This document shows positions 25,498-34,113 of a stretch of 64,000 bases of DNA, piece by piece. The notes under the pieces are model-generated. The model searched no databases, was not told the origin of the DNA, and saw only the letters and a list, made by a program, of their open reading frames with translations. The stretch lies in the NCBI GenBank assembly GCA_028284485.1, contig JANQRQ010000039.1, forward strand, positions 1 through 64,000, given 5' to 3'. The translations under genes were made by a program, and so were the position numbers. The stretch comes from Planctomycetaceae bacterium (GTDB taxonomy: Bacteria > Planctomycetota > Planctomycetia > Planctomycetales > Planctomycetaceae). How positions within the stretch are numbered: position 1 is the stretch's first letter; each line of letters begins with the position of its first letter.

Positions 25498-26068
25498 TCC
25501 AGATTTCGCTGATCCTTTGTCTTGCCCGTGAAAGCCGCATTTTTAGCCGTTCACGAGGCACGTTGATAATCGTGGCAATCTCAGCCAAATCTTTTTTTTC
25601 GAAGTAGTAAAGGTGAATGAGAACTCGATCGGACTCCGACATTTCGTTGAGGGCATCTCGTAACCGTGATGCACGAATCTCAGATTGTTCGCGTTCGCTG
25701 ACGACTTCCACTGTCGATGGAGTCGCGTCGTTAATGGTTAATGTGGAGAACCTCGCTTGGCGACTCCACCACCGTCGACGGCTCTTGCGCAAATCAAGAA
25801 CACATCGGACGGTGATTCGATACATCCAAGCTTCGGCGCCAGACTCGCCTCGCCATTGTGTCGATTTCGACCAAATCCGCTGAAAGGCATCAACTGCGGC
25901 CTCCTCGGCCAGCGCTTCATCGTCGACCACTCGAAATGCCAAACGAAATAACCGATCCTGATATTGCCGAACCAACTCAATGAGTGCCTGTTCATCACCC
26001 TGCTGACATCGCCGCAAAAGTTTTTCAGCGTCACGTGTGGGTTCCACTATTTCGCCTACAGGTGACAC
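25478..26068 (-). CDS. ECF-type RNA polymerase sigma factor
   Basis: 196 residues from a GTG; another GTG at residue 8 is also possible. Region 2 is LVRQYQDRLFRLAFRVVDDEALAEEAAVDAFQRIWSK with the ECF-type DxAEDxxQ-like helix. Region 4 is SDRVLIHLYYFEKKDLAEIATIINVPRERLKMRLSRARQRI. It should direct RNA polymerase to stress- or signal-specific promoters. The next gene overlaps it and looks like its membrane anti-sigma. It heads a co-directional block reaching 15898, so it may control those genes, but I could not pick out a repeated promoter motif. Confidence 0.93.
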   Translation of the reverse strand: MSPVGEIVEPTRDAEKLLRRCQQGDEQALIELVRQYQDRLFRLAFRVVDDEALAEEAAVDAFQRIWSKSTQWRGESGAEAWMYRITVRCVLDLRKSRRRWWSRQARFSTLTINDATPSTVEVVSEREQSEIRASRLRDALNEMSESDRVLIHLYYFEKKDLAEIATIINVPRERLKMRLSRARQRISEIWNDGQHE

Positions 26069-26385
26069 AATTCCGTGGCAGGTCAGCCATAAACAAGCCA
26101 GCGAAATTCGGCACAGGTATTAACAGGGGACGGCTCGGCTACAAGAACGTCCGTATCATAGACGCCGCCGCTCGACGAGCGGTAACTCATTTTTGTCTCT
26201 TCTCTTCGGGGCCCATCGATTTGACGAACCCCGTCCGCAAGATGGTGTCGCTAATTCGGCCGGGCGCCGACAAATAGAGTTCGGGTACCAGACACGCCAT
26301 AACCCCAATAACCTTTTATCGCGTATCACCTTACGTCAATCCGCAGAATATCGACCCCATATCAATGGAATTGAGATAACACATC
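26069..26385. other. divergent intergenic region, no gene seen
   Basis: 317 bp between the ECF sigma gene (minus) and the GNAT gene (plus). It must hold promoters for both. I see no convincing -35/-10 pair, repeat or strong hairpin. Short open frames here have no ribosome site and look like noise. Confidence 0.5.
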
Positions 26386-26931
26386 ATGTCGGACGCAGCC
26401 CCTGTCGAAACTGACCGATTGCGACTGATTCCCGCCTCGGTTGAATTGCTCCAGTTCGAACTGTCCGATCGCGACCGACTATATGCAAAGCTCGGGGTCA
26501 AACCACCAGCAGAGTGGCCTCCCGAGTTGAACGATGAGAACTCGATTTCGTACACACTTGCCAAAATCGAGGAATACCCAGATCAATTCGGTTGGTGGTA
26601 CTGGTACGTCATTCTGAGACCCAGCGATGCCAGGCGTCCTGCTCTTGTCGGAGGTGTCGGGCTAAAGGGGCCACCCGATTCGAATGGAACGGTTGAAGTT
26701 GGCTATTCGATTCTCAGGGAGTACCGAGGTCGTGGATTCGCCACCGAAGCGGTCGACGCACTTTGCCAGTGGGCCGTCGCGCACGGAACGGTTAAGCGCA
26801 TCATCGGGGAGACCCTGCCCGAACTCGTGCCCTCGATTCGCGTTCTCCAAAAACTGGAGTTTATCGGCCCAGTCGAAGGCTCCGAGCCAGGGGTGATCCG
26901 ATTCGTGCGTGAATTTAAACCGGCAATGTAA
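26386..26931 (+). CDS. GNAT family N-acetyltransferase (RimJ/RimL type)
   Basis: 181 residues with the GNAT fold. The N-terminal ETDRLRLIPASVELLQFEL is typical of the RimJ/RimL (Acetyltransf_3) branch. The acetyl-CoA loop is STLREYRGRGFATEA-like, here ILREYRGRGFATEAVDALCQWA. The ending RVLQKLEFIGPVEG matches the family. Cytoplasmic; the acceptor could be a ribosomal protein, a small molecule or an antibiotic and cannot be told from sequence. It is a single gene, 227 bp from the next. Confidence 0.9.
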   Translation: MSDAAPVETDRLRLIPASVELLQFELSDRDRLYAKLGVKPPAEWPPELNDENSISYTLAKIEEYPDQFGWWYWYVILRPSDARRPALVGGVGLKGPPDSNGTVEVGYSILREYRGRGFATEAVDALCQWAVAHGTVKRIIGETLPELVPSIRVLQKLEFIGPVEGSEPGVIRFVREFKPAM

Positions 26932-27158
26932 GACTGTGGAAATCAAATCTCGCATCACATGCTTCGGCGAGACACCCGAATCAACGACGCCCATGCGACC
27001 AGCCGATCTTTTGAAGACCAAAACGATTTCTGCTGTCAGCTGCAGCGACGGTCATGTAGGATAGGCCAAGAATTATTCGCTGATCCGGCTGAGACAGTTG
27101 CAATGTCACACGCCGGATGCCATGGCCATCAACTGCGGTGTTTTGATCGAGGGCGATT

Positions 27159-28271
27159 GTGAATCTCCACCAGGATTACGGATTGCGACGAGTCATCAAC
27201 GCCTGCGGCAAGATGACTCATCTGGGGGCATCGGTCGTCATACCTGAAGTAATTGACGAAGTCGCTGAGTCACTGAGGCATTTTTTTGTTCTCGATGAAC
27301 TTCAGGCTGCGGCGGGGCGCGTGATCGCGGAAGCAAGTGGAGCCGAAAGTGGTTGCGTCACCGCATGCACAGCGTCAGGAATCACGCTTAGCATCGCAGC
27401 GTGCATGACGGGTAACGATTTGGGGAATGTGTTTCAATTACCTGAAACGGAAGGATTTCCCAATCGCGTCATCATCCAGAAAGGCCATTGCGTCAACTTC
27501 GGTGCCCCCGTCACACAGTGTATTCGACTGGCCGGCGCACAAGCTATCGAAGTCGGCGTCGTCAATCGCTGCACGCCTGATGAGATTCAACATGAACTCG
27601 ATCGAGGCGACGTGGCGGCGGTCCTCGCTGTCGAGTCGCATCACACGGTGCAGTATGGATGGGTGCCGGTCCCTGAAGTCGTGGAACTCGCGCATGCCGC
27701 CGGAGTTCCAGTGATTGTCGATGGTGCTGCACAAGATCTGCGGTTGCGTGAGCTGATTGGTTATGGAGCCGACATCGTCATTGTCAGTGGGCACAAGTTC
27801 CTTCGCTCTCCAACGGCGGGGGTCGTTGCCGGGCGCAAGGATCTCATCGATGCCGTCTACTTGCAAAATCGGGGCATTGGGCGGGGTATGAAGGCCGGCA
27901 AGGAAGCAATTATCGGCGCAATGGCTGCGCTGAAATACCGCATGAACCAAAGTATTCCCGACTGGACCGCAGAGCAGGATCGAAAAGTCGGCCGAATCGT
28001 CGAACAGCTTGCAGGCATCGACGGGCTAGTGCTGAACGTGGATCCCGACCCCAACGGTTGCCCCTATTCGCGAACTCGACTGACACCCGACCCGGAAGTG
28101 ACCGGACACACCGCTGCCTCGTTAGCGGCCGCGTTGGAAGAAGGTGACCCGACGGTCGTTCCCAGGGCGCATCACGTTGACGAAGGATACTTCTACCTGG
28201 ACGGAATCGACTTAACCGATGAGGATATTGATTTCGCCTGCCAAAAAGTTCGCAAGATCCTGGGATGTTAA
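27159..28271 (+). CDS. SelA/DgaE-like PLP-dependent enzyme
   Basis: 370 residues from a GTG with GAGGG upstream. Fold-type I PLP enzyme of the SelA branch: the PLP lysine is in VSGHKFLRSPTAGVVAGRKDLI (near residue 211). AEASGAESGCVTACTASGITLSIAACM forms the phosphate-binding part, and IVDGAAQDLRLRELI holds the cofactor Asp. Such enzymes include L-seryl-tRNA selenium transferase and D-glucosaminate-6-phosphate ammonia-lyase. At 370 residues, and without selenium genes nearby, a catabolic lyase is more likely than SelA. It starts a plus-strand set with an amidohydrolase, an oxidoreductase and an aldehyde dehydrogenase. Confidence 0.85.
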   Translation: MNLHQDYGLRRVINACGKMTHLGASVVIPEVIDEVAESLRHFFVLDELQAAAGRVIAEASGAESGCVTACTASGITLSIAACMTGNDLGNVFQLPETEGFPNRVIIQKGHCVNFGAPVTQCIRLAGAQAIEVGVVNRCTPDEIQHELDRGDVAAVLAVESHHTVQYGWVPVPEVVELAHAAGVPVIVDGAAQDLRLRELIGYGADIVIVSGHKFLRSPTAGVVAGRKDLIDAVYLQNRGIGRGMKAGKEAIIGAMAALKYRMNQSIPDWTAEQDRKVGRIVEQLAGIDGLVLNVDPDPNGCPYSRTRLTPDPEVTGHTAASLAAALEEGDPTVVPRAHHVDEGYFYLDGIDLTDEDIDFACQKVRKILGC

Positions 28272-28359
28272 CCACCGCGGGGCTCCGTAGTGGCATCGGA
28301 TTCAGCAAATCGGAGCGATTCTGAAGTCAGACCGAACTGACATCGATTGGAGAAATAGG

Positions 28360-29295
28360 ATGAATGCAGAACGGCATCCGATCGACCGTAGACGATTCCT
28401 TCAGACTGCTGCCGCCATGACCGCAGCGAATGCAACAAGTTCACTCTCCGCGGATGAGGATGACAATCAGCCGAATCTCGTTATCGACTGCCATGCCCAT
28501 ATCTACGGGACCGATGAAGTTCGCTATCCCACCATCTCGAACCCGTACCGACCGCCTGACGGAACGGGAACTGTTGACCATCTGAAGCGGGAAATGCAGG
28601 CCGCGGGCGTTCGATTTGTGACTGCCATTCAAACGAGTACCTTTTACCGATGGGATAACCGGTTCACGACTGAGTCCGCTCGTGATAACGATGACATGAT
28701 GGTCGGTGTATGCACCTTGGATCCCGACGATCCGCGCAGCCCACAACTGCTCGAAAAGTATGTCACACATTTCAATGTACGCGGTATGCGAAGTGTCCCC
28801 GCGCGGAACGGTCTGCTTGACGACCCTGGTGTAGATCGCTTGTGGCAAACCGCTGAAGAATTGGGAATCGTTATCAACGTGCTCGTCAATCACAGCAAAC
28901 GCCCAGAAGTCGAAGCGCTGGCGAAGCGGCATTCCAAATTGCGGATCGTGCTCGACCATTGCTTTAGTTTGAAGGCAGGTCCGGAATTCAAGCCGGCGCT
29001 CAACGACGTGATCGCCATGGCAGAACTTCCCAACGTGCATGCGAAATTGACGTTCCTGCCAACCGGAACTGCTGAAAGCTATCCGTTTCGCGATATGCAT
29101 GACGCGTGCTATCGCATTGTTGAATCTTTCGGCGCAGACCGTTGCGTCTGGGGGAGCGATTTCCCCTGCGAATTGTGGTGCCCCAATGTAACATACGCCC
29201 AACATTTGAGACTGTTCACTCACGAACTCAAGCTCAATTCAGACGACAAGGCTGCCATTCTGGGCAAAACCGCGCAAAGACTGTGGTTCCCCTGA
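28360..29295 (+). CDS. Tat-exported amidohydrolase family protein
   Basis: 311 residues; GGAG lies eight bases before the ATG. A twin-arginine signal (DRRRFLQTAAAM) predicts export of the folded, metal-bound enzyme. Metal-ligand motifs are VIDCHAHIYG, IVLDHCFSLKAG and CVWGSDFPCELW. It is related to the cytoplasmic amidohydrolase at 7092-7928 (shared LKREMQAAGV and TSTFYRWDN). The reaction is unknown. It lies 88 bp after the SelA-like gene and 104 bp before the oxidoreductase. Confidence 0.87.
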   Translation: MNAERHPIDRRRFLQTAAAMTAANATSSLSADEDDNQPNLVIDCHAHIYGTDEVRYPTISNPYRPPDGTGTVDHLKREMQAAGVRFVTAIQTSTFYRWDNRFTTESARDNDDMMVGVCTLDPDDPRSPQLLEKYVTHFNVRGMRSVPARNGLLDDPGVDRLWQTAEELGIVINVLVNHSKRPEVEALAKRHSKLRIVLDHCFSLKAGPEFKPALNDVIAMAELPNVHAKLTFLPTGTAESYPFRDMHDACYRIVESFGADRCVWGSDFPCELWCPNVTYAQHLRLFTHELKLNSDDKAAILGKTAQRLWFP

Positions 29296-29399
29296 CGTAT
29301 GGGCGACTGAAATCGCAAATATTGGATTGATAAACTCAACCAGGAACAAGACACCGCTGCAGTGACCAGCATGATTGCAGATCATAGGAGAACTGACTG

Positions 29400-30653
29400 A
29401 TGAGCAACCTTCGATACGGAATTATCGGCGGCGGATTTATCACCGCATTTCATTTGCGGGCTCTGCAAAGCGTGAGAGGCATGGAAGTGGCCGGATTGTG
29501 TTCGCGCCGACCGCCGGAGAAGCTGGCCGCCTATGTGCGTGAGAATGGGTTGGGCGAGGGCCGCATTTACGACAACATCGCCGAAATGGTTTCTCAGGTC
29601 GACGTGATATTTATCTGCGGACCGAACTTCAAGCGGGTCGAGCATGTCGAGCAAATTGTCCAGGCAGTGCAATCCGGCGCCACGCTCAAAGGGCTCATTT
29701 GCGAGAAGCCGCTAGGTCGGAATCTCGGTGAAGCTCGAAAGATGTTAGAACTGGTGAAGCAAATCGATGTTCCGACTGCTTACTTCGAAAACCAATTGCA
29801 CATGAAAACGATGCAAATGTCGCGGGAACAATTGAAACCGGTGATCAATTCCATGGGATCTCTCGTCTTGGCAAGATCGGGCGAAGAGCATGCCGGCCCG
29901 CATAACGCCTGGTTTTGGGATCCTGTGCAGCAAGGAGGCGGCGTGATGAGCGACATGGGCTGCCATTGCCTGGCCGTCGGTTGGTATGCGCTCACGCCTC
30001 CAGACAAACCGGTTCGCTTTCTCGAACCGATCTCCGTTTCCGCTGACCTTTCGCTGCTCAAATGGGGACAACCTCGCTGGCGTCAGGAACTACTGGAGCG
30101 CTACGGCGTCGATTATTCCAAAACACCAGCCGAAGACTTTGCCACGGGAATGGTCACGTTTCGCAATCCGGAAAACCAACACATCGTGAAAGCCCAGTTC
30201 ACCGTATCCTGGATGTACGACAAACAGGGCCTGCGGATGGCTCTCGACGGAATTGGCCCTGGTTACGCCCTCGAAATGAACACGTTGCAATCACCGCTGG
30301 AACTGTTCATTGGAGATGCAGCGGCACAGAGTCTGGCCGATACCGAGTTGGCACTGGAAAAGTCACAAGCGAGCCAAGGCCTGTTGACCGTTCAGCCGAA
30401 TGAACCGGATCTGTATGGATATGTCGATGAAAACGTCGATGCTGTGGCAGCGTTTACTCAAAACCGAGCTCCCCTGTTGGATTGGGACTACGGTCTGGAA
30501 ATCGTCAAGCTCACCATGGCCGCTTACTTGTCTCACGAGCGACAGGCCACCGTCGATTTGACCGATCCCAAGACATTGCAAGAATTGGAGAATTACGTGC
30601 CGTTGATTCAACTGGGCCGGGGGACCGAGATACTGGAACTCCCAGACAAGTAA
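29400..30653 (+). CDS. Gfo/Idh/MocA family oxidoreductase
   Basis: 417 residues with GGAG before the ATG. The N-terminal Rossmann domain starts YGIIGGGFITAFHLRAL, and the family's EKP motif is present as LICEKPLGRNLGEARKML. The C-terminal substrate domain includes HNAWFWDPVQQGGGVMSDMGCH, where the metal-independent catalytic His is expected. No signal peptide. These NAD(P)-dependent enzymes oxidise sugars, inositols and related polyols. Here it is grouped with amino-compound enzymes, so an amino sugar or sugar acid is conceivable. Confidence 0.9.
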   Translation: MSNLRYGIIGGGFITAFHLRALQSVRGMEVAGLCSRRPPEKLAAYVRENGLGEGRIYDNIAEMVSQVDVIFICGPNFKRVEHVEQIVQAVQSGATLKGLICEKPLGRNLGEARKMLELVKQIDVPTAYFENQLHMKTMQMSREQLKPVINSMGSLVLARSGEEHAGPHNAWFWDPVQQGGGVMSDMGCHCLAVGWYALTPPDKPVRFLEPISVSADLSLLKWGQPRWRQELLERYGVDYSKTPAEDFATGMVTFRNPENQHIVKAQFTVSWMYDKQGLRMALDGIGPGYALEMNTLQSPLELFIGDAAAQSLADTELALEKSQASQGLLTVQPNEPDLYGYVDENVDAVAAFTQNRAPLLDWDYGLEIVKLTMAAYLSHERQATVDLTDPKTLQELENYVPLIQLGRGTEILELPDK

Positions 30654-30733
30654 CCATCGGGGACTGCCGCTATAACGCCGGTGTCATGCAGCGATCGATG
30701 CCTCTTCAGCAGGTTTTTCCCGCGAAAGACACC

Positions 30734-30760
30734 AAGCCTGTTTCGTGACAAAACAGGCTT
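30734..30760 (+). terminator. perfect 10-bp hairpin between the oxidoreductase and ALDH genes
   Basis: AAGCCTGTTT and AAACAGGCTT pair perfectly around the 7-base loop CGTGACA. It sits 80 bases after the oxidoreductase stop and 90 before the ALDH start. No U-tract follows, so it may be a terminator helped by other factors, an mRNA processing site or a stabiliser. Confidence 0.55.
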
Positions 30761-30850
30761 CACAACCGATTGTGCTTGTATTTGAAATCTGGTTTCCAAC
30801 TTCAGCGCGATGCATCAGAAACTTTGAAACTGCTCGGAAGGAGACGAATC

Positions 30851-32374
30851 ATGTTTCAGGATGTCTTGCAACGATTAGGGATCGACGACGTCCATAGCGG
30901 CGTCTGGAGCGGCGAATGGGTCAGCCAGCCCAATGGCGGCGAGCTGGTTTCATCGAATCCAGCGACCGGCGAACCGATTGCGCGCGTGCAAACCGCAACC
31001 CGCGAAGACTACGACAACATCATCTCCGCCAGCGAACAGTCTTTTCGTCGCTGGCGCATTGCGCCTCCGCCTCAACGAGGCGACGTCGTGCGCCAACTTG
31101 GTAATGCCTTGCGGCGGCATAAGCAGGACCTCGGATTACTCGTCACTTTGGAGACCGGTAAGATTCGGGCCGAGGGCGAGGGCGAAGTGCAGGAAATGAT
31201 CGACATGTGCGATTTCGCCACCGGTCTTTCTCGCCAGCTTTACGGATTGACGATCGCCAGCGAGCGACCGAGCCACCGGATGTTCGAACAATGGCATCCC
31301 CTCGGTATCGTGGGAATCATTACTGCTTTCAACTTTCCGGTAGCCGTTTGGGCATGGAACGCTGCCGTTGCCGGTGTGTGCGGCGACTCGACCGTTTGGA
31401 AACCCTCACCACAAACGCCGCTTACTGCGATTGCCGTGCAACACATCCTCAACCAAGTTACGAAGGATACGGGATTCGCGGACGTCTTTAACCTCTGTAT
31501 CGGACAGGGAAATGCAGCCGGAGAATGGATGGCGGCCGATGAGCGGATCCCCTTGGTGTCGGCAACAGGAAGTTGCCGAATGGGGCACAGCGTCGCCGAA
31601 ACAGTCGGTAGCCGACTCGGCCGCTCGCTGTTGGAACTGGGCGGCAACAACGGCATGATTGTCACGGAATCAGCCGACCTCGAACTGGCAATTCGTGCAG
31701 CAGTCTTCGCTGCAGTCGGGACCGCCGGCCAGCGCTGCACGTCGTTGCGACGGCTTTTTCTTCACGAGTCGATTGCGGACGCATTCCTTAAACGGCTGCA
31801 AAAGGCATACTCCAGCATCAAGATCGGCGACCCTTGGGAAGAAGACGTGCTCATGGGGCCGCTGATCAGCGAGGCAGCCGTCGATCAAATGATGCAAACC
31901 TTAGAGACAATCCGCGATCAAGGGGGCGACGTCGTATACGGTGGCAACCGAATTGAAAGACCTGGCTATTTTGTCGAACCGACCATTGTGCGTGCGGCTT
32001 CCGATATGCCCATTGTTCGGCAGGAAACTTTTGCACCGATTTTGTACGTGTTGACATATCGCTCCCTCGATGAGGTGATTGAAACGCACAATAGCGTCGA
32101 TCAAGGGCTTTCGTCGGCCATATTTACCGATCGCATGCAGGAAGCCGAACGATTCTTGTCCACAGCAGGGAGCGACTGCGGCATCGCAAACGTTAACATC
32201 GGCACATCGGGCGCAGAAATCGGGGGAGCCTTCGGTGGCGAGAAAGAAACCGGCGGAGGACGAGAGGCGGGTTCCGACTCGTGGAAGGCCTACATGCGAC
32301 GCCAAACTTGCACTGTCAACTGGGGCGGCGACCTTCCATTAGCACAGGGAATTGAATTTGACGTCGCTGAGTAA
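30851..32374 (+). CDS. ALDH7-type aldehyde dehydrogenase (aminoadipate semialdehyde/piperideine-6-carboxylate type)
   Basis: 507 residues from the ATG at 30851, preceded by GGAAGGAGAC; the frame's earlier GTG lacks a ribosome site and extends past the family's usual N-terminus. Motifs follow ALDH7A1 closely: GRSLLELGGNN with the general-base Glu near residue 261, and FAAVGTAGQRCTSLRRLFLHES with the nucleophilic Cys near 296. This branch oxidises alpha-aminoadipate semialdehyde in lysine breakdown, and related aldehydes. There is no other lysine-degradation gene beside it, so the in vivo substrate could be an aldehyde from the adjacent PLP and amidohydrolase steps. Confidence 0.9.
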   Translation: MFQDVLQRLGIDDVHSGVWSGEWVSQPNGGELVSSNPATGEPIARVQTATREDYDNIISASEQSFRRWRIAPPPQRGDVVRQLGNALRRHKQDLGLLVTLETGKIRAEGEGEVQEMIDMCDFATGLSRQLYGLTIASERPSHRMFEQWHPLGIVGIITAFNFPVAVWAWNAAVAGVCGDSTVWKPSPQTPLTAIAVQHILNQVTKDTGFADVFNLCIGQGNAAGEWMAADERIPLVSATGSCRMGHSVAETVGSRLGRSLLELGGNNGMIVTESADLELAIRAAVFAAVGTAGQRCTSLRRLFLHESIADAFLKRLQKAYSSIKIGDPWEEDVLMGPLISEAAVDQMMQTLETIRDQGGDVVYGGNRIERPGYFVEPTIVRAASDMPIVRQETFAPILYVLTYRSLDEVIETHNSVDQGLSSAIFTDRMQEAERFLSTAGSDCGIANVNIGTSGAEIGGAFGGEKETGGGREAGSDSWKAYMRRQTCTVNWGGDLPLAQGIEFDVAE

Positions 32375-32423
32375 TCGAACTTGCAAGTTGCTCAAACACG
32401 CCGACGGTATCGCCACCGAATAA

Positions 32424-33989
32424 TCAAGTGGCGGCCGATTCCACGGCCAGCAACTTCTCATCGATCGTCAGTTCGGTCGGATCTTCGCGAAACACCACTT
32501 CACGGATCCCGTGCCATAACCATCGCGCATTGAACGCGACAAGAATGGCGGCTGTCACGCCCAATACAACCAGCGCTGTTGGGACAGGGTTGTTGGCATC
32601 AGCAATGTAATCCAAAGTTTCGAATGGGTTTGTGATATAGGCCAGCGAATACCCATCTCTCCAGTCGATAATCCCGAGCGCGCGCAATAGATACGGAAAA
32701 AGCGTACCGAGGGCAAATAAAATGAGAATGATTACCCGCAAATGCGCCGGTTGAATGGCCGAAGAAAAACGCTTTAGGCAACGACCCACCAGGGCGGCAA
32801 CACTGAGGTAGATGACCAGATAACAATTGCAAGCTGCTGCGAATGGGAGAAACTCCTGCTGAAGTACTCGAGCCGACGTGTATCCACTAATTCTCGCCAT
32901 GAAAAACGCCAAGGCCGGCAAGCACGTTGCATGTAGCAACACGTATAACATCCCACGGTGACCGCCTGGTAACAGCGGTACCATCACTGTTCGTACGATC
33001 GCGTGCTTCGAAAGATCACGCTGTAAGCGATGAGAAAGGTCATCCGTTTCGACCGTGATGAATGTTCCAAGAATCGCCAAATGCAATGTCGACAAGACGA
33101 GGAGTACGTATATCTGTGAGCTGGCTATCGAAACGAATCCGCCGTTGAAGTAGTAATAAACCGCCGTCCCGATCCACAGCAGCCAAAACTGAAGGCTGCA
33201 CGTCAATCGAATACCGGTACTTCGATTGTCAGATTCAAATGTCAATTGCGCGGTGGTCAACTGCAAGCACAGAATGAAATAAGTTCCCACGGCGACCGAA
33301 ATACAGCCCAGCCACCACCAAAAATTCGGACTGTCCAGTGGGATCGGATCGCTGATCCAAAAGGAAACGAAACCATAAACCGCAATTAACAATACACCCA
33401 GGCCCGAAATGACGAGCAATGTCATAAACGTCTGCCAATGCTTTTGACGAGAAGAAGTCGCCATCAACAAGGCGACCAGCGACAAAAACAAAGATGCAAA
33501 CAGCGAAAGGGTCAGCACCATGACGACCTGCGCCAAATCGAATCCCTGCAATAGTGATGTAAAGGCAATGAATGGTGCAATCGCCGAATAGAAGATCAGC
33601 ACTTGAATGAATGCCGATAGCAATTTTCCCCAAACAATTTGTCGGGGCTGCAATGCCGTAATGCTCAAAAGTTCGTAGGTATTTTGCTCCCGCTCCGAAA
33701 GGAGACTGCGGTAGGCACCAAACGGAACGGCGACAAAAATCGCCGTCGACAAGGCTGTATAGTAAGACAGGAATAGCGTTCGCCCGCCGGTACCGAATTC
33801 CAGCGAATCTCCGGCCTGCAGAATAAACAACAGTGAAATGAGCCAGACCGCTAAGAGGAGCAGCATGAAGGTCATCACAAACTGGCGACTCTTCATCGCC
33901 TGTCGCGTCTCTTTGATCAGAATGGGGTTGAACCAGTCACTTGCGTGATCGGTCCACTTTGCGGCCATGCCGTTTGCTGCACTCATCAT
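32424..33989 (-). CDS. ABC-2 type transporter permease
   Basis: 521 residues with about 12 hydrophobic segments. The N-terminus NPILIKETRQAMKSRQFVMTFMLLLLAVWL and the segment YRSLLSEREQNTYELLSITALQPRQIVWGKLLSAF are typical of ABC-2/gliding-type permeases. It lies 124 bp after the ATPase gene at 34114-35142 and probably forms the exporter with it. No substrate is indicated; the operon partners (MoxR ATPase, periplasmic GATase-like protein) recall the gld/MoxR-type envelope clusters. Confidence 0.87.
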   Translation of the reverse strand: MMSAANGMAAKWTDHASDWFNPILIKETRQAMKSRQFVMTFMLLLLAVWLISLLFILQAGDSLEFGTGGRTLFLSYYTALSTAIFVAVPFGAYRSLLSEREQNTYELLSITALQPRQIVWGKLLSAFIQVLIFYSAIAPFIAFTSLLQGFDLAQVVMVLTLSLFASLFLSLVALLMATSSRQKHWQTFMTLLVISGLGVLLIAVYGFVSFWISDPIPLDSPNFWWWLGCISVAVGTYFILCLQLTTAQLTFESDNRSTGIRLTCSLQFWLLWIGTAVYYYFNGGFVSIASSQIYVLLVLSTLHLAILGTFITVETDDLSHRLQRDLSKHAIVRTVMVPLLPGGHRGMLYVLLHATCLPALAFFMARISGYTSARVLQQEFLPFAAACNCYLVIYLSVAALVGRCLKRFSSAIQPAHLRVIILILFALGTLFPYLLRALGIIDWRDGYSLAYITNPFETLDYIADANNPVPTALVVLGVTAAILVAFNARWLWHGIREVVFREDPTELTIDEKLLAVESAAT

Positions 33990-34113
33990 GCCTGGTGTCT
34001 TTGTCGCCGGCTTCTGGATTGAAGAATTACAACTTGTGGAAAATGATCCGCGTATTGAGACGTATGCGTACTAGCCCCGTCGAAATCTCTGTCGCTTCGT
34101 GCGGAATATCGGA

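Noticed and set aside
27159-28271. Selenocysteine synthase (SelA)
   Set aside because: Too short for bacterial SelA and no selB, selC or selD nearby; a catabolic SelA-like enzyme fits better.
25107-28363. Identical GGAGAAATAGGATG start regions at 25106 (minus) and 28360 (plus)
   Set aside because: The 14-base match covers only a ribosome site and start codon, with no similarity around it; probably chance.
32378-32389. Palindrome AACTTGCAAGTT after the ALDH gene
   Set aside because: Too short and isolated, with no loop or T-tract to suggest termination.
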